DNA of 64,000 nt, taken from contig OZ240237.1 of NCBI GenBank assembly GCA_965198025.1, forward strand, positions 682,001 through 746,000, in the 5' to 3' direction. This stretch comes from CAYWWM01 sp965198025 (GTDB lineage: Bacteria > Acidobacteriota > Terriglobia > 2-12-FULL-54-10). Positions within the stretch are counted from its first letter, which is position 1. Every line of letters starts with the position of its first letter. Shown here piece after piece: positions 1 to 7,484 of this stretch. Both the position numbers and the translations under genes were made by a program. A model generated the notes under the pieces. That model made no database searches. It had not been told where the DNA came from and worked only from the letters and a program-made list of their open reading frames with translations.

Positions 1-1
1 C

Positions 2-1194
2 AAAAAACAAGCATTTCAGCTGTCCTTCAACCGGTTTCTGAGGGTCGGGTTTCAAGGATCGCGAGTGACTTCCAACGGCGGATTGATTTTGGTGCGAGAG
101 TTAGACGAGCGCTTGGGATTCGGCGAACTGATCAAAGTGCAACTGACCGATTCGCGCGCTAGCAATGCGCGGTTTTCTTTCGCGGACCCGCTGCGGCAGT
201 CAGTGTACAGCCGCCTGGCTGGATACGAGGACGCAAACTATGCTGAGCGACTATCCCAGGACCCGATGTTCCGGCTGATCGGCTCCGAGAAGAATCTGGG
301 ATCGAGGGGCAGCACTGCCATCCCGGTTGCAAACCTTCGAGACGGAACTTCTGGCCGAGGAGGAGAACTTCGCGGGGCTGGCACAGCGGAACCGGGAACT
401 GATCGGCAAGGCAGAAGCGTTGGGTTCGACGTACCGAACGGTGCTGGATATGGATTCGACCGAGATTCCGGTCTACGGCGAGCAGGAGCAAAGCGCGTAC
501 AACGGGCACTTTGAATCCACCTGTTACCATCCCCTGTTGCTGTGCAACCGGGAAGGCGACTGTCTGGCGGCGAAGCTCCGTCCCGGCAACGTTCCCAGTG
601 CTGAGGGATGGGAAGAGTTTTTGCTGCCGGAGATCGAACGCCAGCAGTTGATGGGAAAGGAAGTTGCGTTTCGGGCTGACGCGGCCTTTGCTAAGTCGGA
701 GGTCTACGAAGAGTTGGAAGAGCGGAGCGTGAAGTATGCCATCCGCATGCGACGGGTGGTGGCAAAGGTAGAGCACCATTCCGGGGGAGTTATTCCCGCG
801 AGTCGGGTTCATTGTAACGAACCTGACGCTTCCGAGTCGAGCGGTGGTGCGGTTCTATAGCAAGCGCGGCACCGCAGAACAGTGGATCAAGGAAGGCAAG
901 CAGGCAGTGAAGATGACACGGCTGAGTTGCCATCGGTTCCGGTCCAACGAGGTGCGGCTGTGGCTGACGATCCTTGCCTATAATCTCGGCAACCTGTGGC
1001 GGCGGCTGGTGCTGCCGCAGCGGATCGGAAACTAGTCTTTGACGAGCCTCCAGCAGCGATTGGTCAAGACGGGCGGGAGACTGGTGAAACATGCCCGCTA
1101 TTACTGGCTGTTGCTGGCCGAGGGCCATCTGACGCGGCGGCTGTTTGCCAGCATGTTGGAGCGGATCGACAGATTGGCGCTTCCATCGGGATAG
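2..1194 (+). pseudogene. IS1380-type DDE transposase, broken and 5'-truncated
   Basis: The reading frame resembles IS1380-family (DDE group 1) transposases from the first bases of the window, so the true start lies outside. It opens in frame 2 (TSNGGLILVRELDERLG). Near 292-294 an extra A in the run before CTGGGATCG moves it to frame 3 (WDRGAALPSRLQ, then ELLAEEENF). Between KYAIRM (about 750) and RRVVAKVE about 40 codons normal for the family seem deleted. An extra G in the G run near 783-787 shifts it to frame 1 (GTAEQWIKEGKQAVKMTRLS). A TAG at 1033-1035 interrupts it just before SLTSLQQRLVKTGG, where relatives as I recall have Trp, so TGG to TAG is likely. The last stop is at 1192-1194. With this many lesions it cannot transpose. 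The lesions are read directly; the family is from memory. Confidence 0.88.
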
Positions 1195-1296
1195 CTCTTG
1201 CGGCGGCACCCAAGAAAGCGATTACCATATCCTCCAGGAATGGAGATGTGTCTGAAAAAACAGCTTCTGGATGACCCGGAGACGAGTGCTCAGCGG

Positions 1297-2327
1297 CTAG
1301 ACCATTTTTACAGTTAGTGTATAGCATATCCACAATGGCGAAACCATCCCTGGGCATCCTGTGAGGTGACGGTGGCCAGAGCCTGAGCGACGGCGTGCTC
1401 CAGCCGGTCCAGGGTTCGCGCTTTGGTCTTGCGGAGATGTTGTTTGATCTTGGACCCAGCTGGCTCCATCGGATTGAAGTCGGGAGAGTAGGGCGGCAGG
1501 TAGAGCAGCGTTGCCCCGGCCGCTTCGATCCGCTCCCGCACGCCGTCCACTTTATGGGCCGAGAGATTGTCGGCGATCACGATCTGTCCCGGTTGCAGGC
1601 AGGGACACAAGACTTCCTCCAGATAGGCCAGGAACACCTCTCCATCGGTGGACGATTCCACCGTCATGCTGGCCAGCATTCGCTGGCTTGTCAGGGCACC
1701 CAGCAGCGGGAGCGTGCTGCAGTGTCCCGCTGCAGTTGCCGCGCGCACACGTTCTCCCGACGGAGCCCGTCCATAGCGGCGTGTCATTTCCGTCGTCACC
1801 CCACGCTCGTCCAGAAACACCAGCCGCGCCGGATCGACCCCGCTCAACGCTGCCCGCCAGGCCGCCCGCCGCCGCTGATTCTGCGGGGTGTTTTGTTCCT
1901 GGGCGTGGAGCGGGTTTTTTTGAGCCGCAGCTGCAGCCGCCGCAGTACCTGCCACAACCGCGACACGCTCACCGGCAGCCGTTGCGTTTCCCACAGCCGT
2001 TCCTGAATCTCTAGCAGGGTCAAGTCGGGCTGTTGCCGCACCCAGGTTCGCAACTGCTGTGGCACAGTCTCGGTGACTTTGCTCTGCGGTCCATGCCGCT
2101 GCTCCACCCGCTCGACCCGCCCCGTTCGCTTCCGCTGCGCCGAAATCTTCCAGGCATACGGACTGCTCACCCCGAACCGCTCCGCCAGCTCCCGCAGACT
2201 TCCCTCGCCGCGATCATACGCCTCCAACAGCTTCCGCTGCAGATCGTTCGAATACGCCTTCGCCATTTGGTTGTGTTCGCAGTGAACCGCCAACCATTAC
2301 TATACACCATTTGTGAAAATGGTCTAG
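1297..2327 (-). mobile_element. IS630-family insertion sequence
   Basis: This is a 1031-bp element with imperfect terminal inverted repeats of about 28 bp: left 1297-1324 begins CTAGACCATTTTTACAG, and right 2300-2327, read on the other strand, begins CTAGACCATTTTCACAA. Both ends terminate in CTAG. That fits the TA target duplication and CTAG site preference described for IS630, so the outer bases may be target rather than element. It carries one two-frame transposase on the minus strand. It landed just beyond the IS1380 remnant. Two short non-coding elements in this window (6047-6437 and 49677-49806) share the end sequence and could be mobilised by this transposase. Confidence 0.9.
1314..2266 (-). 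CDS. IS630 transposase, orfA-orfB joined by a -1 frameshift
   Basis: The upstream frame (orfA, from ATG at 2266, MAKAYSNDLQRKLLEAYDRG) is the helix-turn-helix DNA-binding half and would stop near 1844 if read alone. The downstream frame (orfB) carries the catalytic half: FLDERG (first Asp), IVIADNLSAH (second Asp) and NPMEPAGSKIK (Glu), and ends at 1314. The frames overlap at a run of seven A on the coding strand (1921-1915), a classic A-AAA-AAA slippery site; reading -1 there turns LRLKK into a continuous orfAB product. This layout is usual in IS630. The ATG at 2293 is in frame but less likely. No disabling lesion is visible, so the element may be active. The orfB ATG at 1994 is probably not used. 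Confidence 0.85.
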
Positions 2328-2556
2328 AAATCCACCCAGGAACACGGCTAGCCCGGTCGGGGACTTGGGAACTATTCCATAAGCTACAATCGCGGGATGG
2401 TAGGTTTGGAATTAAGTGCTGGATACTTCTCCCGGATCACAAACAACACGGTAGTGAGGATTACCTGCTTGACAGTAATCGACTTTGCTGTCTGACGCCT
2501 CGGTCTGCAGCAGATTCTTGCGGTAAGAAAATTATTCCGAATAAAGGAGTTAAACA
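2328..2556. other. intergenic region, no gene recognised
   Basis: There is no convincing coding region. GCTACAATCG near 2383-2392 resembles the -10 pattern seen elsewhere in the window, and an ATG at 2397 could start a leaderless 31-codon reading frame (MVGLELSAGYFSR...), which I do not recognise. A TTGACA at 2469-2474 has no good -10 partner. AAAGGAG at 2542-2548 serves the next gene. Confidence 0.4.
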
Positions 2557-2802
2557 ATGATCGAACGATATGATGGCGGAACGGCATTCCCGGTGCCACC
2601 CGACGCAAGTCGCACTGACATTCCCGCCGGGGGCGGAATGGATGGAATGTCACTTCGGGATTGGTTCGCGGGGCAAACCCTGGCGAGGGGAGGAACACTG
2701 CATCACCCTGGACATGGTTATTCCGATGAGCTGGCGAAGTGGTGTTACGAAGTTGCAGACGCCATGCTAATTGCGAGGGGAGGAAGTGTCAACGCTCCAT
2801 GA
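2557..2802 (+). CDS. small phage-type hypothetical protein
   Basis: This 81-residue protein has a good ribosome-binding site (AAAGGAG, about 8 bases before the ATG). The central GMSLRDWFAGQTL and the C-terminal WCYEVADAMLIAR form a pattern I recognise from small uncharacterised proteins common in prophages and genomic islands (G-M-[ST]-L-R-D-x-F-A-G-Q ... Y-x-x-A-D-A-M). No function is established. There is no membrane segment or signal peptide. It sits between an IS630 element and an IS481 scrap in the decayed island near tRNA-Glu, so a prophage or island origin is plausible. The frame is intact. Confidence 0.7.
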   Translation: MIERYDGGTAFPVPPDASRTDIPAGGGMDGMSLRDWFAGQTLARGGTLHHPGHGYSDELAKWCYEVADAMLIARGGSVNAP

Positions 2803-2888
2803 AAACCGCCCTGCCTGGCGAACTGCTGCACCTCCATATCAAGAAACTCGGTTGCTTTCGCCGCCCTGGCCACCGCGTCACCGGAAAT
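2799..2888 (+). pseudogene. IS481/IS3-type integrase-domain fragment
   Basis: About 30 codons read as the start of an rve integrase core: PGELLHLHIKKLGCFRRPGHRVTG matches the (N)PGELxHxDIKKLGRFxxxGHRVTGD block of IS481 transposases. The first catalytic Asp (HIDIKKLG) is His-Leu-His-Ile here, so even the fragment is damaged. Upstream and downstream sequence no longer follow the family. It overlaps the last codons of the preceding small gene. It is only a relic marking past IS traffic. Confidence 0.6.
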
Positions 2889-3355
2889 CACCGTCACACC
2901 AGCGATCCCCGAACTCAGTGTCAACCGACGATGGTGGTTCGGGTCGTCAGTGAAGCCGCCAGACCGTTCGTGATCGGCTTTCAGGTGCCAGGGCTTCGGA
3001 TGGAGTGACAAGTGTGGGGCACCTCTGGGGGCACATATGGATACCTCTCGGAAATTAATTCATTAGAATCAAAAATTTACAGTATCTTTGGTGAAGCCGG
3101 TAGCGGACCACCACCCCTTTGCCAAATTCGCAGTTCGGCCAATTCTTCAAGCACTGACTCAACACCGTCCATATTTGACACCCAATTCTGGCGTTTGGTT
3201 CCTACAGCGGCTGCGCCAGCTAAAGCTGTGAACAGATTGTTGTTTTACAGAACCGCAACTTGCCATCTGCCGCGCTATAATTGCGGCGATAGTGCGACGA
3301 ACCTAAACACACCGTTTCGACTTCAACGGCGCTCTTGCACGGTATGCCTCATTTA
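2889..3355. other. intergenic region, probable mobile-element debris
   Basis: No reading frame resembles a known protein; the longest (3012-3419, plus) has low-complexity composition and overlaps the end of the next real gene. GGGGCACCTCTGGGGGCA at about 3016-3033 resembles the GGGGCATTGGGGGCA block upstream of the integrase at 8729 and may be a remnant of another integrase leader. Confidence 0.35.
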
Positions 3356-4303
3356 TTACATCGCTTTATGGGCTTCAGCGAAAAACAGTATGTTAGCGGC
3401 CGCCAAGTGGAGCGCGTAGGCCGCCACATAATTGGGTGTCTCGCGCGGTGATGCTCCTTGGCCATGAGCCCCCTCCTCGTTCCTCACTTCCGGAAGACCC
3501 GACTTAAGCGTAGCGATCAGCTGATCGAACGACCGGTCCAGATAGCTTGGCAAAAGACCGTTCCTACGTACTATGTTGAGAAGATCCGACGCACGGTAGC
3601 CCTTAGAATACGACCAACCTTTCTGATCGCAAATCGCCTTCAAAGTGCTTTCGAACGCGTTATTGGCATCCGTGATTGCATCTTGCATTTCGCCAGCACG
3701 GTAATGCTTGTGCGCGCGGATGAATTCATCACGTGGCCCCTCAAAGCCCTCTTGATGGAGATATCGAAGCGCCGGCCGTACCACTTCGGAGTGAATCAAC
3801 TCTGAGTCGACACGAAAGATCCTTCCCTCCTCGAATTGATACCCCACGCCAGCACGTCGGAAACGCTCGTTGAGCTCAGCGATTGCATCGCTTGCTGTCA
3901 CCTTTATCCCTCTTTTTAAACGATCATATTTGTCGAATTCCCGGACAGTTTCATCGATATAGCGAAAGCTGAATTCAACAAGGTCGAGCGCGCGATCCAC
4001 CGAATCACAGTTGAGAAGAAAGTTAGCGCAACGAGCATCGATCTTTATTGCATCCGCCAACTGGAACACGCCATGCTCCCGGGCGACCATATCGTGGATA
4101 AACCTCCAGCCTTCATTGTTCTGGAACGCTCCCAAGCCAATCAAGGAATAGGAGGAATCGACGTGAAATTGGCCGATAGCATCTTGCATGATTCGGACGA
4201 TCTGCACTCGGAGTGGATGGGGAAGCGTGTCGTAGACGAATACATCCGGCCTTGCGCCCTCGGCGAGCCGTTTGCGATATGAAAAGAGATCAAAGACTGG
4301 CAC
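3356..4303 (-). CDS. Abi_C / STM4504-type abortive infection protein
   Basis: This soluble protein of about 315 residues starts VPVFDLFSYRKRLAEG, matching the N-terminus of the STM4504/CBY_0614 group (PVFDLFSKRQ, then DVYxYD(T/E)xPxxLR). The last 110 residues match the abortive-infection C-terminal domain (Abi_C): AFESTLKAICDQKGW, the NGLLPSYLDRSFDQL segment, and GLPEVRNEEGAHGQG followed by AAYALHLAAANILFF. I chose the GTG at 4303 because AGGGG lies 7-8 bases upstream and the homologous N-terminus begins there; an in-frame ATG at 4387 would add 28 unrelated residues. Abi_C proteins are linked with phage exclusion, but the mechanism is not evident from sequence. It lies beside ParDE, in a region with a Mrr fragment and a dead integrase, as expected for a defence island. 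Confidence 0.8.
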   Translation of the reverse strand: MPVFDLFSYRKRLAEGARPDVFVYDTLPHPLRVQIVRIMQDAIGQFHVDSSYSLIGLGAFQNNEGWRFIHDMVAREHGVFQLADAIKIDARCANFLLNCDSVDRALDLVEFSFRYIDETVREFDKYDRLKRGIKVTASDAIAELNERFRRAGVGYQFEEGRIFRVDSELIHSEVVRPALRYLHQEGFEGPRDEFIRAHKHYRAGEMQDAITDANNAFESTLKAICDQKGWSYSKGYRASDLLNIVRRNGLLPSYLDRSFDQLIATLKSGLPEVRNEEGAHGQGASPRETPNYVAAYALHLAAANILFFAEAHKAM

Positions 4304-4435
4304 TTCCCAGCCCCTGCTGAAATTAACGACGGACAATCGACTTTGATGTTCCCTCGATACCCGTCGGAACGGAACAGAAAGAGACAAAAACTCGCTCGCT
4401 AGGTTTGTCCATCCCCTTATCGTGAATGAACCTCC

Positions 4436-4783
4436 TCAGCTATCGATGAGCCGAGCTAGCATGTGACGGACGTGATCCTGTCCACCAAAAAACACTGCCA
4501 GGATGCTTACGGTTTCCTTTTCTTCATTCACGTCAAACCAATAGATCGCACGATTGATCGTCAGGTGTCGTAGTCCCGGCAGAATATCGTCGTGACGTTC
4601 GCCTCGGTGCGGAGCAGTCAAAATGCGATCAGCGGGTGCACGAATTTCCAGAACCCGTGCTGCGGCATGTTCGATCGCACTCGCCACACTTTCGCCAAAG
4701 CTGAGGTAGCTTTCGAGAAGATGGTCGAATATCAGCCCGAAATCGCGTTCGGCCTGAGCCGAAAACTCAAGATGAAACGCCAT
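4436..4783 (-). CDS. ParE/RelE-superfamily toxin
   Basis: This 115-residue protein has the ParE layout: an N-terminal strand FHLEFSAQAERDFGLIFDHL, helices, then GERHDDILPGLRHLTINRAIYWFDV and the closing strand ETVSILAVFFGGQDHVRHML. ParE toxins usually poison DNA gyrase, but RelE-fold relatives cleave mRNA, and sequence alone does not decide. Its start overlaps the antitoxin gene's 3' end by 17 bases, giving an antitoxin-first bicistron on the minus strand. Length is normal and the frame intact. Confidence 0.85.
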   Translation of the reverse strand: MAFHLEFSAQAERDFGLIFDHLLESYLSFGESVASAIEHAAARVLEIRAPADRILTAPHRGERHDDILPGLRHLTINRAIYWFDVNEEKETVSILAVFFGGQDHVRHMLARLIDS

Positions 4784-5042
4784 GGGTGCGGCGCTTCTCG
4801 GCGATCATCCTGCTCAGCCGATCGTCCATTTTTTCTGCTCCGACAAACTCGCCGGCCCGGCGGCGGGACAGGACTTCGTAAAGCGCCCTGCGCTCCAGGT
4901 CTTCGACATCCAAACGCTGTCGCAGTAGATGAATGCCCTGCTGAATCACCGCGCTGACACTGGCATAACGCCCCGTATCGACCAATGCCTTGGCAAAGGC
5001 GTGTTGCTCATCTGTAAGAGAAATCGAGGACTTGACAGTCAA
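4767..5042 (-). CDS. ParD-type ribbon-helix-helix antitoxin
   Basis: This protein of about 91 residues opens KSSISLTDEQHAFAKALVDTGRYASVSAVIQQG, the typical ParD ribbon-helix-helix DNA-binding domain. A charged C-terminal tail (RRALYEVLSRRRAGEF...) presumably wraps the toxin. I chose the TTG at 5042 because AGGAGGG stands 6-8 bases upstream and the RHH begins right after it; an ATG at 5072 adds ten unlikely residues. Antitoxin upstream of and overlapping toxin is the standard arrangement, and ParD normally represses its own promoter. The minus-strand region 5043-5092 therefore probably holds the promoter and operator, divergent from the next gene. Confidence 0.85.
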   Translation of the reverse strand: MTVKSSISLTDEQHAFAKALVDTGRYASVSAVIQQGIHLLRQRLDVEDLERRALYEVLSRRRAGEFVGAEKMDDRLSRMIAEKRRTHGVSS

Positions 5043-5166
5043 TAGGCACCCTCCTGAACAACAAGGTAGCACTCGGTAGTACTCACGTCAAGATGGCCGC
5101 GCGGGCCAAAGTAGCAACAGGATCGGAAAAACACCCGATCCAAACCTGGCACTGGCCAGCGGCTGC

Positions 5167-5180
5167 TACAATCGTTATCG
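5167..5180 (+). promoter_or_regulatory. -10 element giving a near-leaderless start
   Basis: TGCTACAATCG contains TACAAT (5167-5172), preceded by TGC as in an extended -10. The GTG chosen for the next gene begins at 5180, 7 bases beyond the hexamer, where transcription would be expected to start. The same pattern recurs upstream of tyrS and other genes. Confidence 0.5.
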
Positions 5181-5932
5181 TGGCCTTCTCGAAAAATGAC
5201 GTTCGGATTGTGCTGGTCCGGCCACGGAATCCCCTGAACATCGGGGCAGCGGCCCGTGCCATGATGAATTTTGGATTCGAGGACTTGGTCCTGGTCGCTC
5301 CGCATGAGCCGGTCTGGCGGGAGTCCAGAGCCGCGCTGAAGGCGCAGAAACTGCTGGCTGAGGCTCGCGCGGTCCCCGATCTTTCCACAGCGATTGCAGA
5401 CCGGACCCTGGTGATCGGCACCAGCTCGCTCTCGCGGCGGAAACCCGCTGAATCCGCTATAGCTTTCGATCAGCTGGCTGCCCGCTGGAAGAAACGCAAA
5501 AAAACGGACCGCGTCGCCATCCTGTTCGGGCCGGAAAAAACAGGGCTCAGCAACAAAGTCCTGAGTTTCTGCCACGCGATTACGAGAATCCCCACCAGTC
5601 CGGAATTTCCTTCCATGAACCTCGGCCAATCGGTAGCCGTCTGTTGCTATGAGTTAAGCCGGCCGCTGCAGAGCAAGAAGCCTCCCGCAAAGGCGCCGCC
5701 TGCAGGAGCCACTGCGGGCGAGATAACGAGGCTGGTGGATGAGGTAGAAAGAGTATTGTGGGCGGAAGCAGGCCCGGCTTCCGGGCCGGAGAAGGTGCGC
5801 CCGGAGACGGCACGGAAATTACGGCTGCGGCGGATGCTGTTCCGCTGGCCTCTCAGCAGTCAGGATGTGACTCTGGTACTCGGAATGCTGCGGGACCTGT
5901 CTTGGAAGCTGCGGGAGGACAAAGATCTTTAG
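5180..5932 (+). CDS. SpoU-family (TrmJ-like) RNA methyltransferase
   Basis: This SPOUT-superfamily protein is about 250 residues. SpoU motif 1 is RIVLVRPRNPLNIGAAARAM (N and R conserved), motif 2 is VAILFGPEKTGLSN, and motif 3 is IPTSPEFPSMNLGQSVAVCCYEL; together they form the knotted S-adenosylmethionine site. The C-terminal helices (LRLRRMLFRWPLSSQDVTLV) resemble the TrmJ tail. TrmJ methylates the 2'-OH of residue 32 in tRNA, but other 2'-O targets are possible. I prefer GTG at 5180 because the family begins just there and a -10 element sits directly upstream; the ATG at 5093 would add 29 unrelated residues. It is a core gene stranded between accessory pieces. Confidence 0.85.
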   Translation: MAFSKNDVRIVLVRPRNPLNIGAAARAMMNFGFEDLVLVAPHEPVWRESRAALKAQKLLAEARAVPDLSTAIADRTLVIGTSSLSRRKPAESAIAFDQLAARWKKRKKTDRVAILFGPEKTGLSNKVLSFCHAITRIPTSPEFPSMNLGQSVAVCCYELSRPLQSKKPPAKAPPAGATAGEITRLVDEVERVLWAEAGPASGPEKVRPETARKLRLRRMLFRWPLSSQDVTLVLGMLRDLSWKLREDKDL

Positions 5933-6004
5933 ATTATGGGTACGGTGGCAGGCCTCCCCACAAGCGGCCAGCCACCGGAATCGATTTTGCAGTTCGAGAG
6001 AATA

Positions 6005-6030
6005 CCTTGGCGCGCCTCCGCGCGCCAAGG
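6005..6030 (+). terminator. strong hairpin after the methyltransferase gene
   Basis: CCTTGGCGCGC and GCGCGCCAAGG form a perfect 11-bp stem with a 4-base loop, about 70 bases after the TrmJ-like stop. The following CTGTTTGTATT is only modestly T-rich, so it may be a weak intrinsic terminator or a 3'-end stabiliser. Confidence 0.55.
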
Positions 6031-6046
6031 CTGTTTGTATTCCGCC

Positions 6047-6437
6047 CTACACCATTTTCAGGGTTGGTGTAGCGCAGCCACAAAGTAGGGACGGGCCTGT
6101 GTTCTATGGGGGCAGGCAGGAATGCCTGCCCTACCTTGTCGCTGCGCCGAGGCTCCGCGACAGCCTTCGGCAGAGCGGAAGAGGATTCTTACAACCGCGT
6201 TTTGGCACGGTTGAAACCGTGCCCTTGCGCACGACAGAACAGCCCACGGCAGAAAAAAACGGCTAGTGGTTACTCGCTCAAACCCACCGCTCCCTTGCGG
6301 TCGCGGCTCGGATGGACCGCTTGTTGACTCGCACGGCTCGGATTCAGAACCATCGCTCCCTGGTCTGTCCTCTCAAGAGGCAGGCAAGAATGCCTGCCCT
6401 GCCTGCGGGCTATACAGCAACGCTGAAAATGGTCTAG
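6047..6437. mobile_element. MITE with IS630-type ends (long form)
   Basis: This 391-bp non-coding element has a left end CTACACCATTTTCAGGGTTG and a right end, read inverted, CTAGACCATTTTCAGCGTTG. Both match the ends of the IS630 copy at 1297-2327 apart from a G-to-C change at the left tip. The outer parts match the 130-bp element at 49677-49806 in inverted orientation (GTGTAGCGCAGCC, AAAGTAGGGAC, GCGGGCTATACAGCA). This copy carries about 260 extra bases with further GCAGGC hairpins. No transposase is encoded. It is probably moved by an IS630 transposase. Confidence 0.8.
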
Positions 6438-6496
6438 AACAGGAGCTTTAATGCGATCTGGAGCTGTCGCGAAGAGGTCACAGTCCTGTCGATGGA

Positions 6497-6598
6497 TTCA
6501 AACAACGCCCGGTCGTCATGAACGGGCACACCCCATTCCCGGTCGTGATAAGCAATGTAGAGCGGGTCTTCGGTCACCCACTCGCATCTTATTCTCAA
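6497..6598 (-). pseudogene. tag: N-terminal scrap of DNA-3-methyladenine glycosylase I (tag)
   Basis: On the minus strand the frame reads RCEWVTEDPLYIAYHDREWG followed by VPVHDDRALFE, a clear match to the N-terminus of Tag (RCxWV..DPLYxxYHDxEWGVPxHDDRxLFE), including the Cys and His of its zinc-binding snap. A TTG at 6598 with GGGAGAGAAG upstream is the likely old start. After LFE the sequence abandons the family, and the MITE begins 60 bases further on, so the rest of the gene is gone. It is non-functional. Confidence 0.8.
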
Positions 6599-6992
6599 TG
6601 CTTCTCTCCCATGCGGATCAAAGGGTTATGTGGCAATGGCTTTTTGAGCCCATGCGAGTTGTACCTGGAGCGAAGTAGTTCGAAGCTGGCGGGAATCCTG
6701 GAACATCTCTCCTAGAGGTGCATTTCGCCATGGCATCAGGTAGCGATTGGCATTCAGGTAGGGCATGCATTCTTGCGTAGCGACAACCATATATAGTATA
6801 TAAGTTGTTCATAATAATTGATATACTGGAGATTATACCACCATGATCCCCTCATTGTATCCCTTTTTCCGAACGGGATTCCACTGGATCGTCGAAGACT
6901 TCCGCGGACAAGGTTGTCGAGCGATCACCCCTGAGTCCGGGAGTCCAATGCCGTCGAGTGGTGAATCACACAAATGGTCACGGACTCGTGTT
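6599..6992. other. intergenic region with an AT-rich block
   Basis: No gene is recognised. A markedly AT-rich stretch at 6788-6840 (ATATATAGTATATAAG and ATAATAATTGATATACT) contrasts with the GC-rich surroundings. CAGGTAGGGCATGCATTC near 6756-6773 resembles the interior of the MITEs and may be a fragment of one. Confidence 0.4.
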
Positions 6993-7484
6993 TTACGCGC
7001 CGCGCTGTTCTCTCGCTTCCTTGATATCAATCTTTGCCTGATGGCCGTGTTTCTCAAGGAGATGGAGCAAATTTGAGCCGGTCATGAGGACCAAAGGCTT
7101 GTCCTTGGCAAACTCGTACGCATCGGGGCCGTAGTCGGACGTGGTGACCAGGATTCCCTTGGTAGCACCTTCATTCAAAACGGTCCCGTAGAGATCTCTG
7201 ACGGCCGCCACACCTACGGTGTTCGTGTAACGCTTCGCCTGAATGACGATCTTTCCGCCGCGAATCGGGTCCGGATCAAAGGCTACAGCATCGACGCCGC
7301 CATCCCTACTCGCCTGTGTGACCTTGACTTCGCCGCCGCTAGAACGAAATTCCTGTTCGAAAAGTTCGCGAATCAGATGCTCGAAGTCTTCCCAGTCCAT
7401 CATCGCGAGATTGACGGAATTGTCGAGTGTGTCTGCGAGTTCCCGGGCTGATACGGATCGCCCGTCATCGCGGCGCATCTCCAT
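6993..7484 (-). pseudogene. Mrr-type restriction endonuclease domain, probably 5'-truncated
   Basis: The 163 residues form a complete Mrr_cat fold: MMDWEDFEHLIRELFE, then GGEVKVTQASRDGGVDAVAF and GGKIVIQAKRYTNTVG. The Asp of GGVDAV and the QxK of VIQAKRY make up the PD-(D/E)xK active site (Q variant). The C-terminal GILVTTSDYGPDAYEFAKDK helix is also present. Relatives I recall carry this domain at the C-terminus of a much longer protein, and here the 5' end runs into the 3' end of the integrase gene (20-bp overlap). The N-terminal part was therefore probably lost by integration. It might still be translated from ATG 7484 as a stand-alone nuclease that cuts modified or foreign DNA. Confidence 0.75.

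Noticed and set aside
2745..3011. 88-codon minus ORF
   Set aside because: It is the shadow of the IS481 fragment on the plus strand.
3012..3419. 135-codon plus ORF
   Set aside because: Amino-acid composition is Ser/Pro/Ala-rich and random, and it overlaps the 3' end of the Abi_C gene.
6833..7076. Short ORFs on either strand around 6833-7076
   Set aside because: Neither resembles a protein family, and both overlap the Mrr gene end or an AT-rich spacer.
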